A DNA stretch of 64,000 nucleotides from Clostridium sp. Cult2 (GTDB lineage Bacteria > Bacillota > Clostridia > Tissierellales > Tepidimicrobiaceae). How positions within the stretch are numbered: position 1 is the stretch's first letter; each line of letters opens with the position of its first letter. The stretch covers positions 1 to 64,000 of the forward strand of contig NZ_PPXX01000102.1 in assembly GCF_021655075.1 (NCBI RefSeq), written 5' to 3'. The notes below the pieces were generated by a model that saw only the letters and a list, made by a program, of their open reading frames with translations, was not told the DNA's origin and ran no database searches. This document shows positions 43,334 through 51,846 of the stretch, one piece after another. A program made the position numbers and the translations under genes.

Positions 43334-43488
43334 TCATCACCTACTATGTTATAATACTTATGTCCATCATACTCTTTTTCCTCAACTCTATCGATTTTAA
43401 AGTCTCCAATAAATTCGTATGAATCGTATTTAATTTCTCGGTCTTGGTCCAATGTTTCAAGAATTTTAATAAGCTCTTTTACTTTCAT
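43330..43488 (-). CDS. Small acidic protein between portal and minor head genes
   Basis: This 52-residue frame (MKVKELIKILETLDQDREIK ... YNIVGDE) starts within the portal stop (TAATG) and ends overlapping the next start (ATGA), which is strong evidence that it is translated. It has a helix followed by strands. I recognise no family. Confidence 0.62.
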   Translation of the reverse strand: MKVKELIKILETLDQDREIKYDSYEFIGDFKIDRVEEKEYDGHKYYNIVGDE

Positions 43489-44885
43489 TATTCATCACCC
43501 TTAAACATTGGAAGTTCATCTGACTTATTCTCTTCTTCAATCTGCTCAATCTCTTCGTCAACATCTTCAACCCAAGGATGCATAGAGATTATTGTCTTAT
43601 CTGAAATAGTGCCTTTACTATTCTGACAATCTGTAATCGCTTGTGATTCGTTTATTGCAATATCTCTATTAAATACAATTGTTATTTCTTTATCTGATAC
43701 AGTTTCCTTGGTTAAGGTTAGATATATATTAATAAATCTTATTAATTCTTCAAATCCCCACTTAAACCATCCTTCTAGAGCATTACATTTTAAATCTAAC
43801 CCACTGTAGATAAACTTTAAAGCTATACCAGATTGGTTATTCCCTATTTTATCTTGATTTTTATCTACACCTTGGCCAAAGTCAAATATATCTTTTCTAA
43901 GAGTGTTGTAATGCTCTCTTGCTGCTTCTATATTGATATTGTTTTCTATTTTATCAACATCTGAATCCTCATCTGCATCTATCTTTATGCCTTTATAGTA
44001 CGCTAAATCCCTTACAAATTCTGCTAAACTCTCACCACCATAACCTTTTAAGATATAAACAACACTTTTTATTTCTTCAAGTAAATTAGCTACATCCGAC
44101 CTGGTTAAGTCATAGTTATCAATTAAAGTTTTAACATATTGCAAATCTGGTAATTCAAAGTCGTTATTCTTGAAATATATAAATGGAACTCTTCCCCAGC
44201 TCGATGCAATATTGTTTATTTTGAAATGGCCATCATATGAATTACTGTCATCTAAATACATTTCTGCATCAAGAATGACCTTCCCGTCTTGTATTACATA
44301 ATACTCTACATTTTCAGGAGTCCATAATTCTATTTTAGTTACATTCTTTTGTTCTTTTCCTTCATATGCTTCAACATCATAATATCTTATGACTGCTTGA
44401 AGCTCCTCACGGTTATTATCTACCCATATAGGTATAATTTGTTCAGATGGTATCCTTAACATTTTAAATTGTCCCTTTGGGTCAATATATACATGCAACC
44501 ATGCAATCCCTTTATTACTTGCATCTATTCCTAATTGGAATAATCTTTTTTGAAATCTTTTGCCTAATACATATTGAACTTTTTCCAAATATTTCTTATC
44601 ATCACATACTAAAGTATAAGGCTTTACAAGTAAATAATTAACCTTATCATCAACTAAAGTATGCATAAAACCATGCGCTAATCTATTATTAGCTTTAGTT
44701 TCATCTATTACAGGTTTCTCATTCTCATACCTTACCATCTGGCGATCAAGTATATCATTCTCTACTTTATAATAAGCTTCGCCTTTCATCATGAGCCTGC
44801 GCTCTCTAGAAACATTAAATTCATCTATATATATTTTTATTAATTCTTCTTTTGTTAGCATATTAATACTATTATTAAAAATCAT
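43488..44885 (-). CDS. Portal protein, SPP1 gp6-like
   Basis: The portal ring is the DNA gate of the capsid. The 465-residue protein has the SPP1-type start (YKVENDILDRQM then NRLAHGFMHTLVDDKVNYLL) and the segments GIAWLHVYIDPKGQFKMLRI, IPSEQIIPIWVD and NQSGIALKFIYSGLDLKCN. The C terminus is acidic. The start follows GAGGTG, with a later ATG also available. Confidence 0.93.
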   Translation of the reverse strand: MIFNNSINMLTKEELIKIYIDEFNVSRERRLMMKGEAYYKVENDILDRQMVRYENEKPVIDETKANNRLAHGFMHTLVDDKVNYLLVKPYTLVCDDKKYLEKVQYVLGKRFQKRLFQLGIDASNKGIAWLHVYIDPKGQFKMLRIPSEQIIPIWVDNNREELQAVIRYYDVEAYEGKEQKNVTKIELWTPENVEYYVIQDGKVILDAEMYLDDSNSYDGHFKINNIASSWGRVPFIYFKNNDFELPDLQYVKTLIDNYDLTRSDVANLLEEIKSVVYILKGYGGESLAEFVRDLAYYKGIKIDADEDSDVDKIENNINIEAAREHYNTLRKDIFDFGQGVDKNQDKIGNNQSGIALKFIYSGLDLKCNALEGWFKWGFEELIRFINIYLTLTKETVSDKEITIVFNRDIAINESQAITDCQNSKGTISDKTIISMHPWVEDVDEEIEQIEEENKSDELPMFKGDE

Positions 44886-44898
44886 ATATTCACCTCAA

Positions 44899-46176
44899 TT
44901 ACTTTAGGAATGTGATACCTTTTCCTTTAAATAGAATAGTGTTAACAAAATATCTGTCACCATCCATATGGTGATCATTCTTTTCTATAGGCTTATCTTC
45001 TCCGCGTTCAGCTGCCTTCTCATCCCATACATAAGAATTGAATTCTTTAAAAGTCTCTTTACAACAATCATTGTATTTTATTAATCCTTCATTAAGTGCA
45101 GTTGCTACATTTCTTATGCCATCCACTACATCATTTTTAGCTTTCCTAACTATTAATCCTCGTTTCTTTAGTTCTGCTATGAAGCTTGCTGCTGAGGGAT
45201 CCACTATAATAAATTTAATATTTAATTCTCCTATGAACTCTTCCAAATCATCAGCATATTCTGTATCTGTTTTCTGTTTATTCTTTTCTCTTCCTGAATA
45301 GTGATATTCTTTAACCTTGTACCATACTCCATTAAAAAGACCCCACAAACCAAACGTTGTAGGGTTTTGAGTACCATAGTCTATAGATACATGATACCTT
45401 GTGTAAGCTCTATCTTCCGTCTTAACACTATGCTTATCTTTATTAAACATATCGTAAATAATTCCTTCTGCCATTACCCACAAGCCTAAGATATACCTCT
45501 GGAAGAATACCCCGCTGTACATGGACCTATATCTTTCTTTTACTTTTTCAGATAAACTTAAATTATCATCCATTGTAAAGTGTAAGTGAATTAAATTCTT
45601 TTCTTTAACCTTATCTATCCAATTAACTTTAAACCAATGGTATGGCCCTTCTGGATTACAGTTAAACCAAAATTTAGAACCTTCTACTGAACATCTACCA
45701 GTAGCTTGATTAACAAATGACTCTGGCATTAAGGCAACCTCATCAAAGAATACTCCTGCTAATGTAATCCCCTGAATTAAATCTTGAGAGCTTTCATCCT
45801 TCCCCCCAAATATATATAAATAGTTAACAATATTACCTTTGCTAACAATTACTAAGTTATCAGCTCTACGGTCTCTGATTTTATATCCCCTGGACCGTAA
45901 CATTAGCTTTAGCCAAAATAGTACGTTTCTCCTAAAGGATCCTATAGTTTTACCACACATACCAAAGTTTTGTTGGTCAAATGTCTCCATGGCCCACATA
46001 ACAAATGATAATGACATAGAAAGAGTTTTCCCTGATCTAATTGCACCATCTGCTATTATTCCATCTTTATCTTTTACTGGAGATTCGGGTAACCACCAGG
46101 TTAATACCTTTAATTGTTTTTTTGAGAATGGTTTGAATTTGAACGCTGCTTTTTTAATCTTCTTCAGTATCTTCAT
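44899..46176 (-). CDS. terL: Terminase large subunit
   Basis: TerL is the packaging motor and headful nuclease. Walker A-like GAIRSGKTLSMSLSF (about residues 45-60), the adenine/Walker B part with AGVFFDEVALMP, and the C-terminal RNase H-like nuclease (VSIDYGTQNPTTFGLW, FIIVDPSAASF, and DHHMDGDRYFVN) are visible. I use the ATG after GAGG, inside the end of terS. The family resembles PBSX/Xtm-type large subunits. Confidence 0.95.
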   Translation of the reverse strand: MKILKKIKKAAFKFKPFSKKQLKVLTWWLPESPVKDKDGIIADGAIRSGKTLSMSLSFVMWAMETFDQQNFGMCGKTIGSFRRNVLFWLKLMLRSRGYKIRDRRADNLVIVSKGNIVNYLYIFGGKDESSQDLIQGITLAGVFFDEVALMPESFVNQATGRCSVEGSKFWFNCNPEGPYHWFKVNWIDKVKEKNLIHLHFTMDDNLSLSEKVKERYRSMYSGVFFQRYILGLWVMAEGIIYDMFNKDKHSVKTEDRAYTRYHVSIDYGTQNPTTFGLWGLFNGVWYKVKEYHYSGREKNKQKTDTEYADDLEEFIGELNIKFIIVDPSAASFIAELKKRGLIVRKAKNDVVDGIRNVATALNEGLIKYNDCCKETFKEFNSYVWDEKAAERGEDKPIEKNDHHMDGDRYFVNTILFKGKGITFLK

Positions 46177-46888
46177 CTTCCCAAACCTCACTTACTTGTG
46201 CCTTTAGTGCTTCTATAAACCCATCATCTTCATATTCTTCATCTTCTCCTTGAATCTTGATTTTTTCTAATTCTAATTTCTCTTTCTTAAGCTGCAGCTC
46301 TATATCAGTCTTATATTTCTGGAACTCAAACTTCTCTTTTTCTAATTCAATCTTCTCTGTATCTGTGGCCATTTTAGCCTTAGCTTCTATCAATCGTCTT
46401 AATTGATCCATGCAAGCATTAATACCTGCTATTCTTTCTTCTTCTGTTAGCTCTTTTTCTACTTTCTGGCCAAACATATTATAAAAAAAAGACTTCTCTC
46501 TATTAAGAAGTCTAGCTATCTTTAGCCTAAGTAGTTTTATCTCATCATCTATATTAATTGATGGCTGTATCATGTTGAATATTATTTTATCTTCTGTACT
46601 TAACATGTCAGCATATAATGATTGGTATGCTCCATGTTTTATTGCATTAAGATTCCCTTTAGGAGCTGCCCCTCCTGGATTACCTTCTGCATTCTTATTC
46701 CCTTTGGGTGCACCCTTTTTGTTTTTGTGTGCACCCTTTTTGTTTTTCTTTTTTCTTTCATCGGACCAATTATATCTTTTTACCCAGGACTTTAAGGTGT
46801 TCATTGAAATATTGTATTTATCACATATATCTTTATATTTCATACCCTGCATATAGTCCTGTTTTACCTTTTTTCTTATCTCATCCAA
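46154..46888 (-). CDS. terS: Terminase small subunit, PBSX type
   Basis: TerS recognises the packaging site. The 244-residue protein has an N-terminal HTH (MQGMKYKDICDKYNISMN TLKSWVKRYNWSDE). A basic glycine/asparagine-rich linker follows with repeated KKGA and PKGN units (about residues 46-80), then helices and an acidic end. The start is TTG after GAGGTGGTGATCA. The linker is mirrored in the DNA by a short direct repeat near 46705-46745. Confidence 0.9.
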   Translation of the reverse strand: MDEIRKKVKQDYMQGMKYKDICDKYNISMNTLKSWVKRYNWSDERKKKNKKGAHKNKKGAPKGNKNAEGNPGGAAPKGNLNAIKHGAYQSLYADMLSTEDKIIFNMIQPSINIDDEIKLLRLKIARLLNREKSFFYNMFGQKVEKELTEEERIAGINACMDQLRRLIEAKAKMATDTEKIELEKEKFEFQKYKTDIELQLKKEKLELEKIKIQGEDEEYEDDGFIEALKAQVSEVWEDEDTEED

Positions 46889-46942
46889 TGATCACCACCT
46901 CATTGCTATTTGAGTTTGTTTTTTTATATTGGTTTTTGCATG

Positions 46943-46966
46943 AAAAAAGAGCCTTGTTAGGCTCCT
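46943..46966 (-). terminator. Terminator before terS
   Basis: GAGCCT and AGGCTC pair around a 4-base loop and are followed on the minus strand by TTTTTT. It lies between the Zn-ribbon gene and terS, so late transcription must either start after it or read through it. No strong promoter is visible in the 55 bases after it. Confidence 0.72.
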
Positions 46967-46974
46967 GTAATTAT

Positions 46975-47337
46975 TCATTCCCTAGTTTTATTATAGTAAA
47001 AATCAACTTTACATGTATTGCATTGAACTATTGCTCCAATACTCGAATCATATATATGCATTCTAATTAATTTACGATTATTATCCCAGCAATTAGTACA
47101 AAATGGTTTTTCAAAATTTTTATCGTCCTCTTTGTAATAACAATTATGTTTAAATATTAGAGTTTTATCAATATGACTATCATCTATTAATTTGTCTATT
47201 TGTTTTTTTAAACTATTATTTTCCTCTAATAAATCTGAACTTTGTTTTTGTACATCAAGCAATATTCTGTATAGTTCAATATTATCCGCTTTCTGAGCAA
47301 TATTAACTGCATCTTTTATAGCATCATAGATTGACAT
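46975..47337 (-). CDS. Phage protein with a C-terminal zinc-ribbon-like domain
   Basis: The 120-residue protein has a helical N-terminal half (YDAIKDAVNIAQKADNIELY) with a coiled coil. The C-terminal part has paired cysteines in FCTNCWDNNRK and QCNTCKVDF. Similar proteins of unknown role lie next to phage terminase genes. A hairpin TAGGA/TCCTA sits in its upstream region near 47377-47392. Confidence 0.65.
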   Translation of the reverse strand: MSIYDAIKDAVNIAQKADNIELYRILLDVQKQSSDLLEENNSLKKQIDKLIDDSHIDKTLIFKHNCYYKEDDKNFEKPFCTNCWDNNRKLIRMHIYDSSIGAIVQCNTCKVDFYYNKTRE

Positions 47338-47438
47338 CAGTTTCTCCTCCCCTCTTCATGTATTTATTCTATAAGATAGGAGAAAATCCTACTATAATCG
47401 TTTGACTTTATTCGACAATTTGCATTGTTATAATTCTT

Positions 47439-47657
47439 TTATCCTAGGATTCTTATCCTAAATTCTCCCTTATTCTCTTGGCTAGGTATTATTTTTAAGA
47501 TTGCATTAGTATTTATATATTCATTGCCGAGTTTAATAATTTTAGCGTTGAATTGCCCAGTTCCTTTATTATAGTACTTCTTTAAGAATTCTTCAGCTGT
47601 ATATTCTAATTCTATTTTAGTTCCATCTATTAGTATTACTTCGCTTTTAAGTTTCAT
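47439..47657 (-). CDS. Small phage protein, unknown
   Basis: The 72-residue product starts MKLKSEVILIDGTKIELEY after GGGAGGTG and ends LGNEYINTNAILKIIPSQEN KGEFRIRILG. Short alternating strands suggest an Sm-like or OB-like barrel. No family recognised. The longer in-frame start lacks an RBS. Confidence 0.55.
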   Translation of the reverse strand: MKLKSEVILIDGTKIELEYTAEEFLKKYYNKGTGQFNAKIIKLGNEYINTNAILKIIPSQENKGEFRIRILG

Positions 47658-47744
47658 CCTAAACACCTCCCATATCATAATACAGTTTTGTTTATATATT
47701 ATCCATATTATAACATGGTTTGAATTTTCATGTTGTAAGAAGGT

Positions 47745-47930
47745 TTATCCCCACTTCACTTGCCTAATCCTTCTGCCCTGCCTTTTGTATGAATCATGCT
47801 GCATTAAATTCTCAGGCCTATCTCCAAGCTTAATCTCCTTTTTCTGCTGTCTCTTGCCTATCATTATCAATTTTCTATATGTATCTATATCATTCTTTCT
47901 AAGATAATCTCCTATAATCAATTCCCTCAC
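47745..47930 (-). CDS. Small basic phage protein, unknown
   Basis: The 61-residue protein (MRELIIGDYLRKNDIDTYRK ... RRIRQVKWG) is strongly basic and may bind nucleic acid. It lies downstream of a terminator and a promoter candidate, at the beginning of the late block. No family recognised. Confidence 0.5.
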   Translation of the reverse strand: MRELIIGDYLRKNDIDTYRKLIMIGKRQQKKEIKLGDRPENLMQHDSYKRQGRRIRQVKWG

Positions 47931-47943
47931 CTCATTTTTACAT

Positions 47944-47975
47944 AATAAAAAATCCCACCTGGGGAAAGGTGAGAT
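47944..47975 (-). terminator. Terminator between early and late blocks
   Basis: ATCTCACCT and AGGTGGGAT form a 9-bp stem (one G-U) with a 6-base loop, followed by TTTTTTATT on the minus strand. It lies about 80 bases downstream of the TATAAT at 48061-48056, which would make a short leader RNA unless transcription is anti-terminated. Confidence 0.82.
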
Positions 47976-48055
47976 CGCCGACTTTATAAATTTTTACATT
48001 TCTTTAGTATTATGAAACATGTTTGAGAAGATGTTCACATTTACTACATATTACC

Positions 48056-48064
48056 ATTATAACA
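48056..48064 (-). promoter_or_regulatory. Candidate late promoter (extended -10)
   Basis: TGTTATAAT on the minus strand is an extended -10 with TG one base before a perfect hexamer. No good -35 is present, as would be expected for an activator-dependent late promoter. It follows the sigma-region-4-like regulator gene directly. Confidence 0.4.
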
Positions 48065-48094
48065 TATCCATATTAAAATAAAGTTACCTCTTAG

Positions 48095-48466
48095 TTACTT
48101 TAGTGTTTTATTTGCTTCCATGCTTTTTTTCTTCATATAACTATACTCATATCCTAATTCGTCTGCTATTTCATTCAGTGTCTTCCCTTCTATAAACCTT
48201 TTATATGCTATTTTGTATTCTAACCCTTCAAGCTGCTCCAATTTCTCTAGCATTTGTCTTTGAGTCTCTTTCTTATCTTCTATGATTGATTGCAATATAG
48301 CTGCTTCATTATTTAGTTTGTGCTTTCTATCTACGTATATATCTAATTCTATCTTATTGTATTCAATTCTCCTAAGGGCATAATCTTCCCTATATAAATC
48401 ATCTAATCTATTCTCGTATATTTCTATTTCTCTAAGTAAATCCTGGTAGGTAGATATTAATAGCAT
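48095..48466 (-). CDS. Late-gene regulator with sigma-70 region-4-like HTH
   Basis: The 123-residue protein has a long coiled coil (residues 8-85) and a C-terminal HTH: AYKRFIEGKTLNEIADELG YEYSYMKKKSMEANKTLK, close to sigma region 4. ArpU/RinA/DUF1492-type late activators of Gram-positive phages have this build and this position, the last gene before the packaging block. I infer that it activates late transcription. Confidence 0.75.
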   Translation of the reverse strand: MLLISTYQDLLREIEIYENRLDDLYREDYALRRIEYNKIELDIYVDRKHKLNNEAAILQSIIEDKKETQRQMLEKLEQLEGLEYKIAYKRFIEGKTLNEIADELGYEYSYMKKKSMEANKTLK

Positions 48467-48478
48467 ATGTCATCCCTC

Positions 48479-48808
48479 CTATTCTCCCCTTCTAGTAGCT
48501 TCTATCTGCCTTTCTACTATCCCTAATTCTATTTTTGTAGCCCTTAGCTTTTCTAATGTAGCATCATAATTAGTTTCCGCTACATCCCTATTAAATTTTA
48601 ATTTCGCTATGCTTTCATTTCCTCTAGCCACATCATTTGTTAATGTTGCAGGCAAGCCCCTATCCCTTAAAATTAAAAGTTCTTTTGCTAATGCTACCCT
48701 ATAGGTATACTCTGTCTTTGCTTTTTCATATCCTGCCTTTCTAAGTTCACCTACTGTATTATTTAATTCCTCCCTTAACCTCTCTATTTCAGTTATAAGT
48801 ATCTGCAT
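48479..48808 (-). CDS. Coiled-coil phage protein, unknown
   Basis: The 109-residue protein is helical throughout (EIERLREELNNTVGELRKAG, then ATLEKLRATKIELGIVERQI). It may form a dimer. It lies 12 bases upstream of the late regulator and may be co-translated. No family recognised. Confidence 0.55.
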   Translation of the reverse strand: MQILITEIERLREELNNTVGELRKAGYEKAKTEYTYRVALAKELLILRDRGLPATLTNDVARGNESIAKLKFNRDVAETNYDATLEKLRATKIELGIVERQIEATRRGE

Positions 48809-48818
48809 TACATCACTC

Positions 48819-49148
48819 CTATAAATAAAACCTTCCGCCCATTAGTCGTTTAATAACATCTTTTCTTTTTATCCCTCTATCTGGATGATAATCTAGCTTT
48901 CTAAATGCCCTTTTAGCTTGTCTTTTATCTAGGTCTAATATTTTTACAAGTTCTTCTGTGGTATAAAATTTCTTGTTTAATATTTTCTCTAGCTTCTCTT
49001 GGAGCTCTTTCTTATATTTTAGGTCCGTCTCTCTGCACTTGTGAGGCCCATTATTCCCTCTATGTGCTTCTGACTCCAAATATTTATAATTTAACTCGTA
49101 ATCAAGGCCACCTTGGCTACGGTAAACTATATGGTGACGTTCTATCAT
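48819..49148 (-). CDS. HNH-type endonuclease-like protein
   Basis: The first 35 residues hold an HNH-like core (RHHIVYRSQGGLDYELNYK and SEAHRGNNGPH). The rest is a basic helical domain with an HTH-like TTEELVKILDLDKRQAKRAF. HNH nucleases near terminase genes assist DNA packaging in several phages. Here it is about 2 kb from terS. The zinc-binding cysteines of some HNH proteins are missing, so activity is uncertain. Confidence 0.65.
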   Translation of the reverse strand: MIERHHIVYRSQGGLDYELNYKYLESEAHRGNNGPHKCRETDLKYKKELQEKLEKILNKKFYTTEELVKILDLDKRQAKRAFRKLDYHPDRGIKRKDVIKRLMGGRFYL

Positions 49149-49167
49149 TTATATCTTCCCTCCTCAA

Positions 49168-49210
49168 TAAAAAAGGACACCTCGGTTATATTTCTATAAC
49201 TTTGGTGTCC
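49168..49210 (-). terminator. Terminator before the HNH gene
   Basis: GGACACC and GGTGTCC form the base of a hairpin with inner TTATA/TATAA pairs, followed by TTTTTTATT on the minus strand. The gene upstream ends at 49253. It may attenuate early transcription. Confidence 0.8.
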
Positions 49211-49252
49211 GCTGTCTAGGTACAGTAGGACTTTATTTACTTATTATGTTCA

Positions 49253-49510
49253 TTAAACTTCTATTACAGTTGCGGGAAAACTGCCCTTACAAGGTTCTTT
49301 TCTATAATTAACCATCATACCCCCAGTTGGACTTGGTGATAGTTTTATATTAGTATGTCTTACACTGTGTATATTGCCTACATAGTCATAATCACCCATT
49401 ACTGCATTTATAAATTCTTCCTTATTATGGTGCCCTTTGCTGTAATATGCCATTACGCTACACCCTTCAAATTCAGCTACCTCTTGTATTAATAATGGAT
49501 ATTTCTTCAT
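49253..49510 (-). CDS. Small phage protein, unknown
   Basis: The 85-residue product (MKKYPLLIQEVAEFEGCSV ... CKGSFPATVIEV) has a mixed alpha/beta look with no membrane segment. No family recognised; it belongs to the tail of the early operon. Confidence 0.5.
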   Translation of the reverse strand: MKKYPLLIQEVAEFEGCSVMAYYSKGHHNKEEFINAVMGDYDYVGNIHSVRHTNIKLSPSPTGGMMVNYRKEPCKGSFPATVIEV

Positions 49511-49551
49511 GTTTTCATTCCCCTTCCTTCACATAAATAACATTATCCGTC

Positions 49552-50022
49552 TTATCCTTTCCAAATACCATACTCTACATAATAAGCAATATCCCTTAAA
49601 TCCTCTTCTAAATTTTCATCTAATATACCTGAGTTTATAACTTTATATAAGACATCTACTGCATAATCATTTTTTAGATTTTTCTCTATTTCTTTCTTCA
49701 ATTCATAGTTTTCCATCATTAGTGGAGATAGCATATTTACTGTATCTGTTAACGCTTCGTTCTGTTCTTGTAACTCGTCTAGTCTTGCTAACAAATATGG
49801 TATATCTTGTCTTGCCTTTGCTATAAATTCTAAATCTGCTCCAACTGGATTGCTCCAATCGTTTCTAGTTATAGTTTCATTTCTTACTACCACTGCTGCC
49901 CATTTAATAAATTCTTCATAAGGCTCATCATGGTAATATTTTTCTACCCTCCATTTTCCAGGAGTCGCTTTTTCAACTCTTTCTTTAATTTCTCTAATTC
50001 TTTTAATATCTTTTTTATCCAC
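49552..50022 (-). CDS. Ead/Ea22-like phage protein
   Basis: The 156-residue protein shows the Ead/Ea22 pattern: EKATPGKWRVEKYY, then GADLEFIAKARQDIPYLLAR LDEL. A helical C terminus follows. Ea22-like proteins are common, nonessential early phage proteins; their function is unclear. Confidence 0.72.
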   Translation of the reverse strand: MDKKDIKRIREIKERVEKATPGKWRVEKYYHDEPYEEFIKWAAVVVRNETITRNDWSNPVGADLEFIAKARQDIPYLLARLDELQEQNEALTDTVNMLSPLMMENYELKKEIEKNLKNDYAVDVLYKVINSGILDENLEEDLRDIAYYVEYGIWKG

Positions 50023-50213
50023 TAATACACCTTCTTCCTATTTTTCAATTTATACTCAACATTTAATTTCCCTTCATGATTACTAATCTCTATATTAAAA
50101 TAGTCAAGGCTATTCATCTTTTCAGCTGTATCTACTATTTCATCTATGTATCGTTCAATCTCGTTTTTAAGGCTTGATTTTTTTGTTTTTTTGTAATATT
50201 TATCTATTTCCAT
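50022..50213 (-). CDS. Small early phage protein, unknown
   Basis: The 63-residue, lysine-rich product (MEIDKYYKKTKKSSLKNEI ... VEYKLKNRKKVY) overlaps both neighbours by a few bases, which supports translation. No family recognised. Confidence 0.5.
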   Translation of the reverse strand: MEIDKYYKKTKKSSLKNEIERYIDEIVDTAEKMNSLDYFNIEISNHEGKLNVEYKLKNRKKVY

Positions 50214-50389
50214 AGCTGCCCCTCCTCAAATATACTTAATTGGGGATTATCTTGCATTTCCCTGTAATTCTTGCAATATCCAATCCCATCCCCGCCAAAT
50301 TCCGTTTCACATTTATAGCAAATACATTCCTCTTTATTTATTCCGAACTCCTTTTCGCAATTTATACATATGCAACTTTTATAATCCAT
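50204..50389 (-). CDS. Cysteine-rich small early protein
   Basis: The 61-residue protein has CICINCEKEFG and CICYKCETEFG, two similar CxCxxC units, plus a later cysteine, so it probably binds zinc. The tail NPQLSIFEEGQLW may be a short interaction peptide. No family recognised. Confidence 0.55.
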   Translation of the reverse strand: MDYKSCICINCEKEFGINKEECICYKCETEFGGDGIGYCKNYREMQDNPQLSIFEEGQLWK

Positions 50390-50400
50390 ATATAAACCTC

Positions 50401-50727
50401 TTATACCACTTTTATATTGATATCATCCAACCAACCAGCCCTTACTGCTTTAATCGTTCCTGGGATCCGATTATCATGCTTTATATCTTTTTCTTTTATT
50501 ATTTTCATTGCTGCTATAAATTGAATTTTTCTATATCCACTGGTATTCTTGATTGCTCCTTTAATTAAATCTTGATCATTGCTTAACCTATGCCATTTAT
50601 TTATTATCGCTATTTCTGCCCTGCCTAATTTTTTTGCTATTATTTCAGGTCCTAATCTCTCGTAATTTTCAAGAATATAATTATCCTCTTCTTTTGTATA
50701 TGGTTTATATCTTCTGCTTCCGTTCAT
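50401..50727 (-). CDS. SANT/Myb-like DNA-binding phage protein
   Basis: The 108-residue protein begins with a Myb-like helical unit (YTKEEDNYILENYERLGPEI IAKKLGRAEIAIINKWHRL), which is common in small phage DNA-binding proteins. The C-terminal part is basic. Target unknown. Confidence 0.65.
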   Translation of the reverse strand: MNGSRRYKPYTKEEDNYILENYERLGPEIIAKKLGRAEIAIINKWHRLSNDQDLIKGAIKNTSGYRKIQFIAAMKIIKEKDIKHDNRIPGTIKAVRAGWLDDINIKVV

Positions 50728-50907
50728 CTAGCTCACCATCTCATATAATTCTCTTTTGACTCCTACTGGTATCATTTCCCCTATACTGCATATGCACTGT
50801 TCCTGCTCATATATCTCTATAGCTTTACTTTTGTATTTCTCGAATAATTCAAAATCTCCGTTCAAATGTCTAATAACCGCCCTAGCATAATATTCTATAG
50901 CTATCAT
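50728..50907 (-). CDS. Small early phage protein, unknown
   Basis: A 59-residue frame (MIAIEYYARAVIRHLNGDFE ... RELYEMVS) starts with an ATGA overlap on the previous gene's stop and ends directly before the next ATG. The tight packing supports it. It resembles small helical phage proteins without known function. Confidence 0.55.
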   Translation of the reverse strand: MIAIEYYARAVIRHLNGDFELFEKYKSKAIEIYEQEQCICSIGEMIPVGVKRELYEMVS

Positions 50908-51056
50908 TTCCCCTCTCCTTCCCCTGCATTCTCACACACATGGTCACATCTGTTTTGACAATATAAACAACATTTCTCACAATCACGAACTTCTGCATAT
51001 TTCTTATACTTTATAGCATTTAGACACATTTTTGAGATTTCTTCAGAGCACTTCAT
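50904..51056 (-). CDS. Cysteine-rich 50-residue protein
   Basis: The frame MKCSEEISKMCLNAIKYKKY ... has CEKCCLYCQNRCDHVC, six cysteines in sixteen residues, and a GEGEGK end. It follows GGAGG and overlaps the next gene by ATGA. Probably zinc-binding. No family recognised. Confidence 0.55.
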   Translation of the reverse strand: MKCSEEISKMCLNAIKYKKYAEVRDCEKCCLYCQNRCDHVCENAGEGEGK

Positions 51057-51078
51057 GTTTATACCTCCTCTTATAGGA

Positions 51079-51100
51079 GAGGGTAGCTTGTACTACCCTC
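51079..51100 (-). other. Hairpin between early genes
   Basis: GAGGGTAG and CTACCCTC pair perfectly around a 6-base loop in the gap after the gene ending at 51109. There is no T tract, so it is more likely an mRNA processing or stability element than a terminator. Confidence 0.5.
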
Positions 51101-51108
51101 AGTTTTAG

Positions 51109-51825
51109 TTAAGAAATAATCTCATATTCATCTTCTAACTCATTCAAATTCTCAACTAAATATTCTTTAATCCTTTTCATTGCTTGATTTTTCCAAGCTC
51201 CACCATCTGCTTCATAAAGAGCTGCCTCTGGACCACTTCTCATGCGAAATATAAATTTACTTTCTGGTTGTATCACCTCCGGAAACGTTCTAAACGGTGC
51301 TAAAGTTACTGGATTAGGCACCTGTGCATCTCCTACACTTGCTACCCCTGTTTTTATTGTTACTGCTTGACTTATTCCATCGTCTCCTGTATCTTTTACC
51401 GCTTCATCTCGAATTAAACCCGTAAACTTAAGTAGTAGCTCTTTATCTTCATTATCAGTAAATCCTGATTGCAACATTATATTAAACCTTTCAGTATCTA
51501 TAAACCTGTCATAGAAAACATTATTAGGCAATATAGCTACTGCTCTTAAAATTTCATCCCTAACATCATCATCATTTAATGGAGTCAATAACCTTACTTC
51601 CCTAGGGCTAACTACTTGTATTAATAATTTCTCCTTGTATCCATCTATGTTAGACTTCATATAATCTGTAATACTTGTAAGATTGCTCACCTCTAACGTT
51701 TCAACCCTTGGAAAATTCACTCTTGTAAGTGGTACTTTTGAAAACAATCCCTTATCTGTTTCAACTAAAATATCCTTCTCATACCCTAAACCTACTAAAT
51801 ATTCCAAAGCTTCTTTATTTGACAT
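51109..51825 (-). CDS. Conserved phage protein, unknown
   Basis: The 238-residue protein contains PLNDDDVRDEILRAVAILPN, a middle KFTGLIRDEAVKDTGDDGIS QAVTIKTGVAS and an end APFRTFPEVIQPESKFIFRM. The pattern reminds me of the DUF2303/YfdQ-like proteins of phage early regions, but I am not certain. No catalytic motif is visible. It is paired with the replication-terminator-like gene. Confidence 0.6.
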   Translation of the reverse strand: MSNKEALEYLVGLGYEKDILVETDKGLFSKVPLTRVNFPRVETLEVSNLTSITDYMKSNIDGYKEKLLIQVVSPREVRLLTPLNDDDVRDEILRAVAILPNNVFYDRFIDTERFNIMLQSGFTDNEDKELLLKFTGLIRDEAVKDTGDDGISQAVTIKTGVASVGDAQVPNPVTLAPFRTFPEVIQPESKFIFRMRSGPEAALYEADGGAWKNQAMKRIKEYLVENLNELEDEYEIIS

Positions 51826-51846
51826 TTTTATTCCTCCTAAATTTTA

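Noticed and set aside
46690..46760. Direct repeat in terS as a possible CRISPR or minisatellite
   Set aside because: Only two units, in frame, encoding the KKGA linker of the protein; a coding repeat.
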